A stretch of 64,000 nt of DNA from Terripilifer ovatus (GCA_029222685.1 JARHVB010000086.1:310001-374000); one strand, 5' to 3'; positions 53,226-61,483 are shown, counted from the first letter of the stretch. The notes: generated by a model from the letters alone, not told the origin. Made by a program: numbers and translations.

Positions 53226-53582
53226 TCAGCGACCGGGATTGCGCTCCGCGATATCGAGGAAGTGGCGGCCCTGCCGATCCTCGACGTCGATGATCCAGAG
53301 ATCGGGATCGAACGAGAGTTCCCTGTCCAGCCGGCTCTTGATCGTCTGCCCATCGGTCCATTCGTCGTCGTGCATGCGCATCCACAGACGCTCGACGCCG
53401 TCATCGCGCATTTCGCTTTGCGGGGCTGGACCGTAAAGCGCCTGAGAGCCATCGAGCCTGTCGACGACGACGAAGATCGCGCCCGCCTCGGCGGCGCCGC
53501 GCCGGCGCAAGGTGGCGTAGACGCCCTCGACCATGCAGCGCCGCAGATAGGCCGAGACCCATATGTCGGCGCGCAGGCGCAT
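53226..53582 (-). CDS. DUF1491 family protein
   Basis: 118 residues from the ATG at 53582, which overlaps the end of the previous gene. Its sequence, MRLRADIWVSAYLRRCMVEG then VYATLRRRGAAEAGAIFVVV, with FDPDLWIIDVEDRQGRHFL near the end, matches the DUF1491 pattern of small alphaproteobacterial proteins. Function unknown. It is the last gene of a three-gene run with a peptidoglycan-binding protein and a DivJ-like kinase. Confidence 0.8.
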   Translation of the reverse strand: MRLRADIWVSAYLRRCMVEGVYATLRRRGAAEAGAIFVVVDRLDGSQALYGPAPQSEMRDDGVERLWMRMHDDEWTDGQTIKSRLDRELSFDPDLWIIDVEDRQGRHFLDIAERNPGR

Positions 53583-53586
53583 GGCG

Positions 53587-54291
53587 TCAGTTGATCTGGA
53601 TGCCCGATTGCGCCGCCAGTTCGCGCATCGTGCGGCCGGCGACTTCGCCGGTCTGAGGCAGGTTGCGATCGCGCTCGAAGCGCTGGATCGCCTGCCGCGT
53701 ACCGGCGCCGAATACACCGTCTGGCGTGACGCCGTAGCCGAGTTTCGCCAGCGCCTTCTGCGCGGCGACAACACGTTTCGAGGCTTCCGGCATGGACGCA
53801 GCCACGACGGGAACCTGACCCGCCGGCACGGCGCCTTTCAACAGCGCCGCGATCGGGTCTTTCGAGATCGGATCCCTCGACTTGGGCTCGATCAGATCGG
53901 CGATGTCGCGGGCGGGTGCCGTGGCACGGGTCACGGCCGGGGCTGTCGAAGCGGTGGCCAGTTCGGCCGGACGCGGCGAGGGAACCGGAATGGCAGGCTG
54001 AGTCAATCCAGCCTGCTGACCGCCCTGCTGCGGCGTGGGCGAGCCGGCGCCGGCGAACAGCGGTGCCGGATGACGCGCGGTCTGGAGGAACAGGGCATTG
54101 GCGGCAATGGCGACGAGCAGCGCCGCCGAGGTGATGATCAGAAACTTGCGCCAGTTCATGCGCAACAGGCCACGCAGCGCTTCGGTGCGTCCTGCGGGAC
54201 GGGCCTGTGCGGCGCTGCGTGCGGAGGCACGGCGCCGCGGGGCAGCGGCCGGAGCGTAATCGGACTCATCGAGTTGATAGGTGTTACGCAA
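53587..54291 (-). CDS. Membrane-anchored peptidoglycan-binding domain protein
   Basis: 234 residues. Basic cytoplasmic N-terminus (about 1-45), one membrane helix (about 50-72), a Pro/Ala-rich periplasmic linker, and a C-terminal peptidoglycan_binding_1 domain (about 165-230) with VVAAQKALAKLGYGVTPDGV then FGAGTRQAIQRFERDRNLP. It would tether the inner membrane to the cell wall. It overlaps the upstream kinase gene by eight bases, so the kinase and wall-binding protein are probably made together. Confidence 0.87.
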   Translation of the reverse strand: MRNTYQLDESDYAPAAAPRRRASARSAAQARPAGRTEALRGLLRMNWRKFLIITSAALLVAIAANALFLQTARHPAPLFAGAGSPTPQQGGQQAGLTQPAIPVPSPRPAELATASTAPAVTRATAPARDIADLIEPKSRDPISKDPIAALLKGAVPAGQVPVVAASMPEASKRVVAAQKALAKLGYGVTPDGVFGAGTRQAIQRFERDRNLPQTGEVAGRTMRELAAQSGIQIN

Positions 54292-56188
54292 TTTTTTTCA
54301 CCATTTCGATCGGCATGGATGACGAATTGGGCACTGAAGCGGGAGCCAAAGCCTTGGCTGCGGCGGGGCCGCGCGGAACCGTATGGATGGCGGCGAGCCG
54401 GCCGCTGTGGGTGCCCATATCATGGCGGCAATCCAGCGGCAGTTTGACGGTGACCCGCGTGCCTTCGCCGAGCCCGCTTTCAATCGTCATTTCACCACCG
54501 TGAAGCCCGACAAGTCCACGCACCACCGACAGGCCGAGGCCGGTGCCTTCATAGGGCCGGTCGTAACTGTCGCGCGCCTGGAAGAAGGGATCGCCGAGCC
54601 GCGCCAGGTCCTTGGCCAGGATGCCGATGCCGGTGTCGGCAACCGAGATCGCCAGGCCATTGCCTTGCGGGCGCACGGCGACCGTCACGGTTCCATCCTG
54701 CGGCGTGAATTTGACGGCGTTGGACAGGAGATTGATCAGCACCTGCTTGATGGCACGCTTGTCGGCGACGAGGTCGTCGATCCGCGCGGGGATATCATGC
54801 ACGATTGCGATATTGGCCTGCTGTGCTTTCAACATCACCATCTTGCTGCATTGATCGAGCAGCGGCGCGAGCTCGAACGGCTCAGGCAGTATATCAAAAC
54901 TGCCGGCCTGAATCTTGGAAATGTCGAGAATTGAATTGACCACCGCGAGCAGGTGTTCACCGGACGAGTGAATGATGTTGGCATATTCGCGGCGCTTGGC
55001 CGCTTCCTTCGGCGACAGGTCTTCGCTGCCCAGGATTTCGGAGAACCCGATGATGGCGTTCAGCGGCGTGCGCAATTCATGGCTGATATTGGCAAGGAAG
55101 CGATCCTTCCAATAGTTGGCGCGCTCGGCGCCTTCGCGGGCCTGTTCAAGTTCGACGGCATGCTGCTTGACCTGCGAGATATCGCGAAGCACGGCGACAA
55201 CGCTTTCGCCGCCATGCAAGGCCGATTCGGCCAACGTCAGATCGAGCCTGCGGACGCGCATCTCGACCCACTGAAAGACAGGATCCTCCGCATTACCCCA
55301 CTCATCCATCCGCGAGACGCCACGCACGCGCAATTCCGCCGGCTGGACACTCCTGCCGCAGGCTGCATCGGCGACGGCCTTCAGAAAAGCCGGACGATCG
55401 GCAACGTGAACGCGCTCGAACAGGCCACGGCCGATGACATCCTTGGCTTGCAGGCCGGGTCCATCGAACGTGTCGCTCGACACGTAGACGACGGCACCGG
55501 AACGATCGAGACGCAGCACGAAATCGCCGACCGCCTGCGACAGCGCCTGATATTGAGCCGCATTGAGCTGACCGGCGAACTGACGAACACGCTGCAGCTT
55601 CAGACCCGCAAGCGCCAAGGCGCCGGCATAGACGATCGCCGCGATATACATGACGGCCGCCGCATGATCGGGGGCGGCGCTCGCGGGCGGCGGCACATCC
55701 ATCAGCAGCCGCGCCAGATGCAACCCGGCAACCGCAGCGACCGCACCGCTGCAGGACCAGACGATGAGCGCCGCATTGGCGCTGAACAGAGCCTCGACGG
55801 GCACGATCGCCAACCAGACCATCGCCGGTCCCGAGAGGGACGCCGAGCCCAGGCCCGCTATGGTGGCGAAGCAGATCATCCCGACAATCGAAATCGCCTG
55901 GCAGAGCACCAGGCGTCCGCTGCGGCTGACGGCCATGGCCATTGCGAACGGCAGAAGCAGAAGTCCCAGGATCGCGCTTTCGCGCAAGGTGGGGGCGCCA
56001 TAAAGAACGATGAATACGGGAGCGAAAGCGAGGCCGACGACGCCGAGGACCAGACGGCTGGCAATGAACACGCGATGCTGCATGTTCTCGACCGGACTCG
56101 CGGCGCTCTCGTGCACGAGGCTGCCGATCCGTTCCCAAAGTCCTGCCAGTATGAACACGCCGCCACTCGTACCCACACGCCGCCCCAA
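54284..56188 (-). CDS. Polytopic sensor histidine kinase with PAS domain, DivJ-like
   Basis: 634 residues from a TTG start at 56188; Met36 is an alternative, but the preceding LVHESAASPV segment looks conserved. Six or seven membrane helices (about 38-205), a PAS domain (about 215-345, ending AVLRDISQVKQH), HisKA with FLANISHELRTPLNAIIGFS, and HATPase with YEGTGLGLSVVRGLVGLHGG. The HisKA type belongs to the PleC/DivJ/PdhS class, and the multi-helix sensor-then-PAS layout is that of DivJ, the DivK kinase of the cell-cycle circuit. The window thus has a PleC-like and a DivJ-like protein. The name is inferred. Confidence 0.75.
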   Translation of the reverse strand: MGRRVGTSGGVFILAGLWERIGSLVHESAASPVENMQHRVFIASRLVLGVVGLAFAPVFIVLYGAPTLRESAILGLLLLPFAMAMAVSRSGRLVLCQAISIVGMICFATIAGLGSASLSGPAMVWLAIVPVEALFSANAALIVWSCSGAVAAVAGLHLARLLMDVPPPASAAPDHAAAVMYIAAIVYAGALALAGLKLQRVRQFAGQLNAAQYQALSQAVGDFVLRLDRSGAVVYVSSDTFDGPGLQAKDVIGRGLFERVHVADRPAFLKAVADAACGRSVQPAELRVRGVSRMDEWGNAEDPVFQWVEMRVRRLDLTLAESALHGGESVVAVLRDISQVKQHAVELEQAREGAERANYWKDRFLANISHELRTPLNAIIGFSEILGSEDLSPKEAAKRREYANIIHSSGEHLLAVVNSILDISKIQAGSFDILPEPFELAPLLDQCSKMVMLKAQQANIAIVHDIPARIDDLVADKRAIKQVLINLLSNAVKFTPQDGTVTVAVRPQGNGLAISVADTGIGILAKDLARLGDPFFQARDSYDRPYEGTGLGLSVVRGLVGLHGGEMTIESGLGEGTRVTVKLPLDCRHDMGTHSGRLAAIHTVPRGPAAAKALAPASVPNSSSMPIEMVKKIA

Positions 56189-56532
56189 TCGGTCGACGAT
56201 AGATCAAACTTCGCAGGCGCACCTTAGTGAACCCTAAACTTGCCGGCCGGAGATCGCCTAAAAAGGCTGCAAGTGGCCGTTCCGAGCCTGTGGGAGCGGG
56301 GAAAGTGCACGCATGGTTTAAGAGAAGTTGCCAAGCGGACCACCCGGAACACGGTCTTTTGTACCGGAAAGACGCGTCCGGCTCGGTTCTCTCGGCGTGC
56401 ACTGCCGCAGCATGGTGAAAGCTTCGTATCTTTCACGATTCGGATTTACCCGGTCTTTTTGACGTCAATTTGATTCGATTGGGGCACGCTCACATGGCTG
56501 CAGACAGCGGCGGATGCATCCAAGGCAAGGGC
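56189..56532. other. Intergenic region between divergent genes
   Basis: 344 bases without a gene. It has a short inverted pair GTGCACGC (near 56305) and GCGTGCAC (near 56394), and CGGAAAGACGCGTCCGG (near 56370), which shares 17 bases, inverted, with the sequence just before the hairpin at 13441. No clear -35/-10 pair was found. Confidence 0.4.
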
Positions 56533-56820
56533 ATGTTCTTTCTGGCTCGCTCGATTTTCTGGCTCGGACTCGTGTTTTCCTGGATTCCCTGGCACGGCGA
56601 CGATGGCACGACCGTCGGCCCGCGCGCCGCGGCGATGAGCCTTGCCCGCGATGCCGCGGCGGCCGCTCCGGCGCAGATCGAGGCATTCTGCGCAAAAGCC
56701 CCGCGCGACTGCCTGGCGGCGGTCGGCAAGGCCCAGCAGGTGCTCAGCATCGAATCACTGCTCGAATGGGACGCTGCAAACCCTGCTCCCCGGCCCGTCA
56801 AAACGCGACCGTCCAGCTAG
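56533..56820 (+). CDS. DUF5330-like small exported or membrane protein
   Basis: 95 residues from the ATG at 56533 (AAGGCAAGGGC upstream); two upstream in-frame starts lack ribosome sites. One hydrophobic segment about 2-18 (FFLARSIFWLGLVFSWIPW), then an Ala-rich part containing two cysteines in QIEAFCAKAPRDCLAAV. Sequence layout suggests the DUF5330 family, of unknown function. It lies upstream of sufE on the same strand with a 105-base gap. Confidence 0.7.
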   Translation: MFFLARSIFWLGLVFSWIPWHGDDGTTVGPRAAAMSLARDAAAAAPAQIEAFCAKAPRDCLAAVGKAQQVLSIESLLEWDAANPAPRPVKTRPSS

Positions 56821-56925
56821 GCTCAAATCAGGCATAACCCCCGAATTCCGCTTGATTTGGCAGTTTACGCTGGCTTCGTGCGCCTGGCTCTCCCATATAG
56901 ACTGCAGAAAGGGACGTTTCTGCAC

Positions 56926-57354
56926 ATGCCGACGGTCGAAGAAATTACCGACGATTTTGCGCTCATCGACGATTGGGAGGAGCGCTACCGCTATGTCATC
57001 GAACTCGGCCGCAGCCTCGATCCCCTGCCCGAGAAAGCGCATAACGACGCCAACAAGGTGCGCGGCTGCGCCAGCCAGGTCTGGCTCGAAACCAAGGTCC
57101 AGCCCAATGGGAGCGATGGCCCGGTGCTGGCGTTCCGCGGCGACAGCGACGCCCATATCGTGCGCGGTCTCATCGCCATCATCATGGCGACCTATTCGGG
57201 CAAGACCGCCAGGGCCATTCTGGCGACCGATGCGCTGGCGCTGTTCCAGCAGCTCGGGCTGACCGAGCATCTGACGCCGCAGCGCTCGAACGGCGTGCGC
57301 GCCATGGTGGAGCGAATCCGCCGCGACGCGACGAATGCGCTGGCTGAAGGCTAG
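56926..57354 (+). CDS. sufE: SufE family iron-sulfur cluster assembly protein
   Basis: 142 residues from the ATG at 56926 (AAAGGGAC upstream). The family pattern EEITDDFALIDDWEERYRYV opens the protein, and the sulfur-accepting Cys48 lies in KVRGCASQVWL. SufE takes persulfide from SufS and passes it to the SufBCD scaffold. No other suf genes are nearby. Its stop overlaps the stop of the converging fusion gene (CTAG). Confidence 0.93.
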   Translation: MPTVEEITDDFALIDDWEERYRYVIELGRSLDPLPEKAHNDANKVRGCASQVWLETKVQPNGSDGPVLAFRGDSDAHIVRGLIAIIMATYSGKTARAILATDALALFQQLGLTEHLTPQRSNGVRAMVERIRRDATNALAEG

Positions 57355-59591
57355 GTCGCTGCGACAATGGTCGGCCGGACCATCTGCGAGGGCTCGACCA
57401 TGGCGCGGGAGCCCCAGACCTTTCCCTTCGACAGACCCAGCAGTTCCTTGGCGCACTCCCTGAGGATCCAGGGCGACACGGTGACGTGCTGCGTCGCTGT
57501 CGACATGTCGCGGAAGCAGCGCTGCAGGGCGCCGGCGCGGGCGGCGGTGCCGCCGCCATACTTGTAGGCGAATTCCGTCGCGCGGGCGGCAACCGAGGTG
57601 ACGTGATTCAGCGCCATGCGCAGAAGCGTCATCTGGCGCACGGTCATGTCCTCGCCGCGCTGCAATTGCGCCTGCACATCGGCCCAGACATCGAAGACGA
57701 AGCAACGGGCGGCGCGCAGCTCCGCTTCTGCCTGTCCATATAATTGATGGAAGACCTCGCCGCCGCCAAGATCAGCAATCATCGCGGTACGCCGCGGCGC
57801 GACAGCCAGCGCCGCGATCTCGTCGAGCGCGCGGCGGGCGACGCCGAGCGCGAAGCCGCTGTGACCGCTGGTGCTGAGGCCGGAAATGCCGAGCCGGTAG
57901 AGATCGCCACCCTGGTACGGCCGATTGGCGTTCTGACGATGGGTGAACTCCTCGGGCACGAAAACGTCCTGCATCGCATAGTCGACGCTGCCGGTGGCGC
58001 GCAGCCCCAGCACATCCCAATTGCCCTGGAACTCGGCCTCGCCGACCGGCACGATGAAGATGCGCGCGTCGGGCGTGTCGGTGCCGGGGACGATGCGCGG
58101 ATGCCCGTTCTCATGCACCATCGCACCGGTGTGGGTCCAGGCGGCATGATAGATGCCGCTGCCATAGCCCCATTTGCCGCTGAGGCGAAATCCGCCTTCC
58201 GCCATGTCGGCGCGTCCGAACGGCGCGCCCTGGCCGGCGACGATCGACATCGTCGTGCCGAAAACCTGGCGGGCCGCCGACGGCGGCAGATAGGCGGCGG
58301 CCGTCGCCATCGACACCTGGGCTGCCATCGTCACCCAGCTTGTCGATGCGTCGGCGTAACTCAGTGCCTCGATGATCTCGAGCGCCTCGAGCGGCCAGAC
58401 CTCCGAACCGCCGAAGCATTTCGGCATATAGAAGCCCATCAGGCCGGAATCGCGCAGCGCCTGGATGGTTGCGTCCGTGAGGCGTCCGGCCGCTTCGCTC
58501 AACGGCGCCTGTTCGTTCAGGAACGGTGTCAGGGCCCGCGCGGCGTCGACCAGCGGCAGTTGCCGCAGGTTCGCATCCGGCCGGAGAGTCGCATCACCCG
58601 TCATTTCTGTTGCCCCTTGTCGATCCGCCGGGAGGCGGAGGAAGTCAGCCATCTGCGCTGCCGTCAGAGGCGCCGGGATATATTTGAACTGGATGGCATC
58701 AGCCTGGATCGCATCCAGCCCGTCGACGCGCGTGGGCTCGACGCTCGCGCGCGGATGATAGCCGCCCGTGGCACCGCTAATGGCCTTGGCCGCCGTTGCC
58801 TCCGGCATCCCAAGCAAGACTGCGTAGGCTTTCATCACGCGGGGGTCGCCCGAATACATCCAGTCGAGCGTCTCGCGGGTAGCGACGATAAAGCGACTCA
58901 AAACCTCGGGCCGGCGTTCGATCACCGCGATATTCGCGATCAGCGAGCGCACCGTCTGATTGCGCAGCGACGGCACGACATTCGCCGGCGTGAGGATACG
59001 GACCTTGCCCTGCTCCACGGCTTCAAGGCCGAATGGCGAGGTGGCGAAACCGATATCCAACTGCTTGGTCAAAACCTGCGTGAGGATGGTGGCGTAGCTT
59101 CCGGCCACCTGCGGCGTGAGCTTCACGCCGAAGTGCTGGCCGAGCGCGAGCGCGATGATATGGCCGGCCGAACCGGTCGACGAGATCGCGATCGTGCGTC
59201 CGTCCGCCTCCTTCATCGATTTCAACGGCGAGTCCGTGCTTACATAGTAATAGAGATCATCGACGCCGGTGAAGGTTCCGCCGATCACGCGCACCGGCGC
59301 GCCTTTGGCGAAGGCGCCGAGAGCACCGTGCGTTCCGATGCCGACGCCGATGTCGACACTGCCGGAAATCACCGCTTGCATGGTCTCGCCGCTGCCCTGG
59401 GTATAGAGAATTTCCAGGGTTAAACCGTGCTTCTTGAAGATGCCCTGGTTCTGGCCGAGTTCGGCGGAAGAATTCTCCCAAGCCCCTCTCTGGCCGATCG
59501 CCACTTTCAGCACGTCCTGCGCGGCGGCGCTGCCGATCGATAGAATAAGGCCCGTCACAGCAAGTCCAAATGCTCTTGCGGCAAGCGACAT
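57351..59591 (-). CDS. In-frame fusion of an exported solute-binding protein with an acyl-CoA-dehydrogenase-type flavin monooxygenase
   Basis: 746 residues from the ATG at 59591 (GGGGAGGGTGCA upstream). Residues 1-329 are an NMT1/TauA-type binding protein with signal peptide (ending SAAAQ), NQGIFKKHGLTLEILY and GLDAIQADAIQFKYI. Residues 330-746 form an acyl-CoA-dehydrogenase-fold enzyme like HsaA/DszC flavin monooxygenases (YGSGIYHAAWTHTGAMV, LGLRATGSVDYAMQDVF). The join (RLPADRQGATEMTG) has no linker. At the join, 58604, an ATG preceded by AAGGGGCAACAG could start the second protein separately. In the +1 frame a TGA overlaps it as ATGA, as expected of two coupled genes after a one-base frameshift. 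Confidence 0.85.
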   Translation of the reverse strand: MSLAARAFGLAVTGLILSIGSAAAQDVLKVAIGQRGAWENSSAELGQNQGIFKKHGLTLEILYTQGSGETMQAVISGSVDIGVGIGTHGALGAFAKGAPVRVIGGTFTGVDDLYYYVSTDSPLKSMKEADGRTIAISSTGSAGHIIALALGQHFGVKLTPQVAGSYATILTQVLTKQLDIGFATSPFGLEAVEQGKVRILTPANVVPSLRNQTVRSLIANIAVIERRPEVLSRFIVATRETLDWMYSGDPRVMKAYAVLLGMPEATAAKAISGATGGYHPRASVEPTRVDGLDAIQADAIQFKYIPAPLTAAQMADFLRLPADRQGATEMTGDATLRPDANLRQLPLVDAARALTPFLNEQAPLSEAAGRLTDATIQALRDSGLMGFYMPKCFGGSEVWPLEALEIIEALSYADASTSWVTMAAQVSMATAAAYLPPSAARQVFGTTMSIVAGQGAPFGRADMAEGGFRLSGKWGYGSGIYHAAWTHTGAMVHENGHPRIVPGTDTPDARIFIVPVGEAEFQGNWDVLGLRATGSVDYAMQDVFVPEEFTHRQNANRPYQGGDLYRLGISGLSTSGHSGFALGVARRALDEIAALAVAPRRTAMIADLGGGEVFHQLYGQAEAELRAARCFVFDVWADVQAQLQRGEDMTVRQMTLLRMALNHVTSVAARATEFAYKYGGGTAARAGALQRCFRDMSTATQHVTVSPWILRECAKELLGLSKGKVWGSRAMVEPSQMVRPTIVAAT

Positions 59592-59611
59592 TGCACCCTC
59601 CCCGATAATTG

Positions 59612-59648
59612 TTGACGACATCAAATAATATTCTGGCCGACGTGTCAA
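59612..59648 (-). promoter_or_regulatory. Promoter of the fusion gene with MarR-type dyad
   Basis: On the minus strand TTGACA (59648-59643) is followed by 17 bases and TTTGAT (59625-59620). The dyad TTGA-CGACA-TCAA at 59612-59624 overlaps the -10 box, with AT-rich extensions on both sides. The MarR gene just upstream on the same strand is the likely regulator. Confidence 0.6.
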
Positions 59649-59657
59649 TGCGGACCG

Positions 59658-60158
59658 TCAGCCGGTCTTGGACGCGGCTTTGCTGCGGCGCGGCAAAGCG
59701 TCCGCTGAGCCACCTGGCTCGGCACCGCCGGCATCAAAGTCGAGCACATTCCGGTACATGCGATCGAGAAACCCCTCCAGCATCGCGCGTTCGGCGGCAT
59801 CGAAATCACGCACCAGCACTTCGTCATAGATCTTGAAATAAGGGGTCAGCGTCGCCGCAAGGCGCCGCCCTTTCGGCGTCAGGCTGACGAGCACCGAGCG
59901 GGCGTCATGCGACACGCGTTCGCGCCGCACCAGCCCGTTACGGGTCAGCCGCGCCAGCAAGTGCGACAAGGCTGACGGATCGACGCTGATGTCGTTGGCG
60001 AGATCGCCGGCGCTGCGGCGCTCCTGTTCGAAGAGCCAGAGCAGGACGCGGACGCCTGGCAGGCGCAGCCGATGCGGGCGAATGCGGCGATTGGCGTGCT
60101 CGTTGAGCACGTCCATGGCCCGGTTCATCCGATAGCCGAAACGATAGGGTGAGATCAT
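59658..60158 (-). CDS. MarR family transcriptional regulator
   Basis: 166 residues from ATG 60158 (AAAAAGGCG upstream); a GTG five codons earlier is also possible. The winged helix spans about 40-115: QERRSAGDLANDISVDPSAL, SHLLARLTRNGLVRRERVS and DARSVLVSLTPKGRRL. The C-terminal tail is basic. It lies between the divergently transcribed aldolase gene and the fusion gene, so it could control both. The dyad in front of the fusion gene is its best target. Confidence 0.9.
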   Translation of the reverse strand: MISPYRFGYRMNRAMDVLNEHANRRIRPHRLRLPGVRVLLWLFEQERRSAGDLANDISVDPSALSHLLARLTRNGLVRRERVSHDARSVLVSLTPKGRRLAATLTPYFKIYDEVLVRDFDAAERAMLEGFLDRMYRNVLDFDAGGAEPGGSADALPRRSKAASKTG

Positions 60159-60279
60159 GATCGCCTTTTTCACCTCGCATGTCGGATGAATTCACCTTAA
60201 GGGTCGTGGAAGAAGCCGACAACCGAAGCGGGTGCCGGCTTCCGCAAAGAAAACTGGGCAAGAAAATTGGGAGGAGCAG

Positions 60280-60990
60280 GTGAGCAATCCCGACGACTGT
60301 CGTGCGAAGCTTGTTGTCGCGAACCGGATTCTCGCGCACGAAAATGTGATGGACGCCTATGGTCATGTCAGCATGCGCCATCCGGACCAGCCCGACCGTT
60401 TCATTATGTCATGCTCGCGCAGCCCTGAACTCGTCACCCTTGACGACCTCATGGAGTTCGATCTCGATTGCAACCCGGTTGCGCCGGACGACCGGCGTCT
60501 CTACGGCGAACGTCCGATCCATGGCGCGATCTACAAGGCACGGCCCGACGTGCAGGCGATCGTGCACAATCATTCGCATGACGTCCTGCCCTATACGGTG
60601 AGCCGCAACCTGGCCTTGCGGCCGATGATCCATTCAGCCGCCTGCATCGGGCATGAGCTGCCGGTATGGGATATCCGCTCCCGCTTCGGCGACACCAATC
60701 TTCTCGTCCTCACCATGGACCACGGGCGTGACCTGGCCCAACGCCTCGGCTCAAATGCCGTCGTCCTGATGCGGGGACACGGCTGCACGGTGGTGGCGGA
60801 TACGATCGAGCAGGTGGTGATGCGGACGATCTATCTGACGGTCAACGCGAAGCTACAACTCGCGACTTTGCCGTATGGCGACATCACGTTCCTGAGCGAG
60901 CGCGAGATCGAACTGTCGAGCGAACTGCATTTCTCGAGCGTGTCGATGTCACGTGCGTGGGAATATTGGGCGCGCCGCAGCGGCATGTGA
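60280..60990 (+). CDS. Class II aldolase/adducin family protein
   Basis: 236 residues from the GTG at 60280 (GGGAGGAGCAG upstream). The zinc-binding His pair is in IVHNHSHDVLPY, the third His in MRGHGCTVVAD, and the acidic base region is near ERPIHGAIYKARPDVQAI. Family members cleave or form C-C bonds on sugar phosphates or decarboxylate/dehydrate related acids. It is transcribed away from the MarR gene. The substrate is unknown. Confidence 0.88.
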   Translation: MSNPDDCRAKLVVANRILAHENVMDAYGHVSMRHPDQPDRFIMSCSRSPELVTLDDLMEFDLDCNPVAPDDRRLYGERPIHGAIYKARPDVQAIVHNHSHDVLPYTVSRNLALRPMIHSAACIGHELPVWDIRSRFGDTNLLVLTMDHGRDLAQRLGSNAVVLMRGHGCTVVADTIEQVVMRTIYLTVNAKLQLATLPYGDITFLSEREIELSSELHFSSVSMSRAWEYWARRSGM

Positions 60991-61008
60991 CCTAGAATAT
61001 CGTGCGCT

Positions 61009-61425
61009 TTAGCGCTTGTTGCGACGGCGCTGTTGGCCGAGGCCCATCTGCTTGGCGAGTTGCGAGCGGGCCTTGGCGTAATTGGGCGCCACCATCGGAT
61101 AATCGGCAGGCAGGCCCCATTTTTCGCGGTACTGCTCCGGGCTCATGTTGTACTGCGAGCGCAGATGCCGGCGCAGCGACTTGAACCGCTTGCCGTCTTC
61201 AAGACAGATCAGATAGTCATCGTGCACCGAGCGGCGCGCCGAAACCGCCGGCTTCGGCGGCTCGATGGCCTTCGGCACCGGCGCTCCGCCAATGCGGACC
61301 AGGGCGGAGTGGACTTCACTGATAAGTGATGGGAGTTCCGACATCGGCACGGGGTTATTGCCGACATACGCCGAAACAATATCTGCGGCCAGTTCGATGA
61401 AATTCGCTTCGCCAGTATCAACCAT
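61009..61425 (-). CDS. mucR: MucR/Ros family transcriptional regulator
   Basis: 138 residues from ATG 61425 (GGAAAATCC upstream; a start 18 bases earlier is possible). N-terminal dimerisation part (FIELAADIVSAYVGNNPVP) and a C-terminal Ros-type zinc-finger fold: LICLEDGKRFKSLRRHLRSQ followed by MSPEQYREKWGLPADYPMVA. Classical Ros has C-x2-C; here the second Cys is Asp (CLED), a change known among MucR proteins of rhizobia. MucR proteins silence AT-rich target genes and repress themselves, which the AT-rich upstream region fits. Confidence 0.92.
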   Translation of the reverse strand: MVDTGEANFIELAADIVSAYVGNNPVPMSELPSLISEVHSALVRIGGAPVPKAIEPPKPAVSARRSVHDDYLICLEDGKRFKSLRRHLRSQYNMSPEQYREKWGLPADYPMVAPNYAKARSQLAKQMGLGQQRRRNKR

Positions 61426-61449
61426 TTGGATTTTCCATGCCAATTAATA

Positions 61450-61483
61450 TTTGAAATCAGAAACTTAGTATTATAATTTCAAA
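61450..61483 (-). promoter_or_regulatory. AT-rich dyad upstream of mucR
   Basis: TTTGAAAT (61450-61457) and ATTTCAAA (61476-61483) form an inverted pair 18 bases apart in a very AT-rich segment that contains TATAAT-like sequence. This is a candidate autoregulatory MucR site. The rest of 61484-61712 contains a 7-base inverted pair AAGTCTA/TAGACTT (61598-61604, 61624-61630) and no gene. Confidence 0.45.

Noticed and set aside
53214..54447. Plus-strand open frames opposite the DUF1491, peptidoglycan-binding and kinase genes
   Set aside because: They are antisense shadows with arginine- and glycine-rich composition; the minus-strand proteins have recognisable domains.
57744..59423. 559-codon plus-strand frame opposite the fusion gene
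   Set aside because: Long antisense frames are expected in high-G+C coding DNA. The minus-strand protein matches two families along its whole length.
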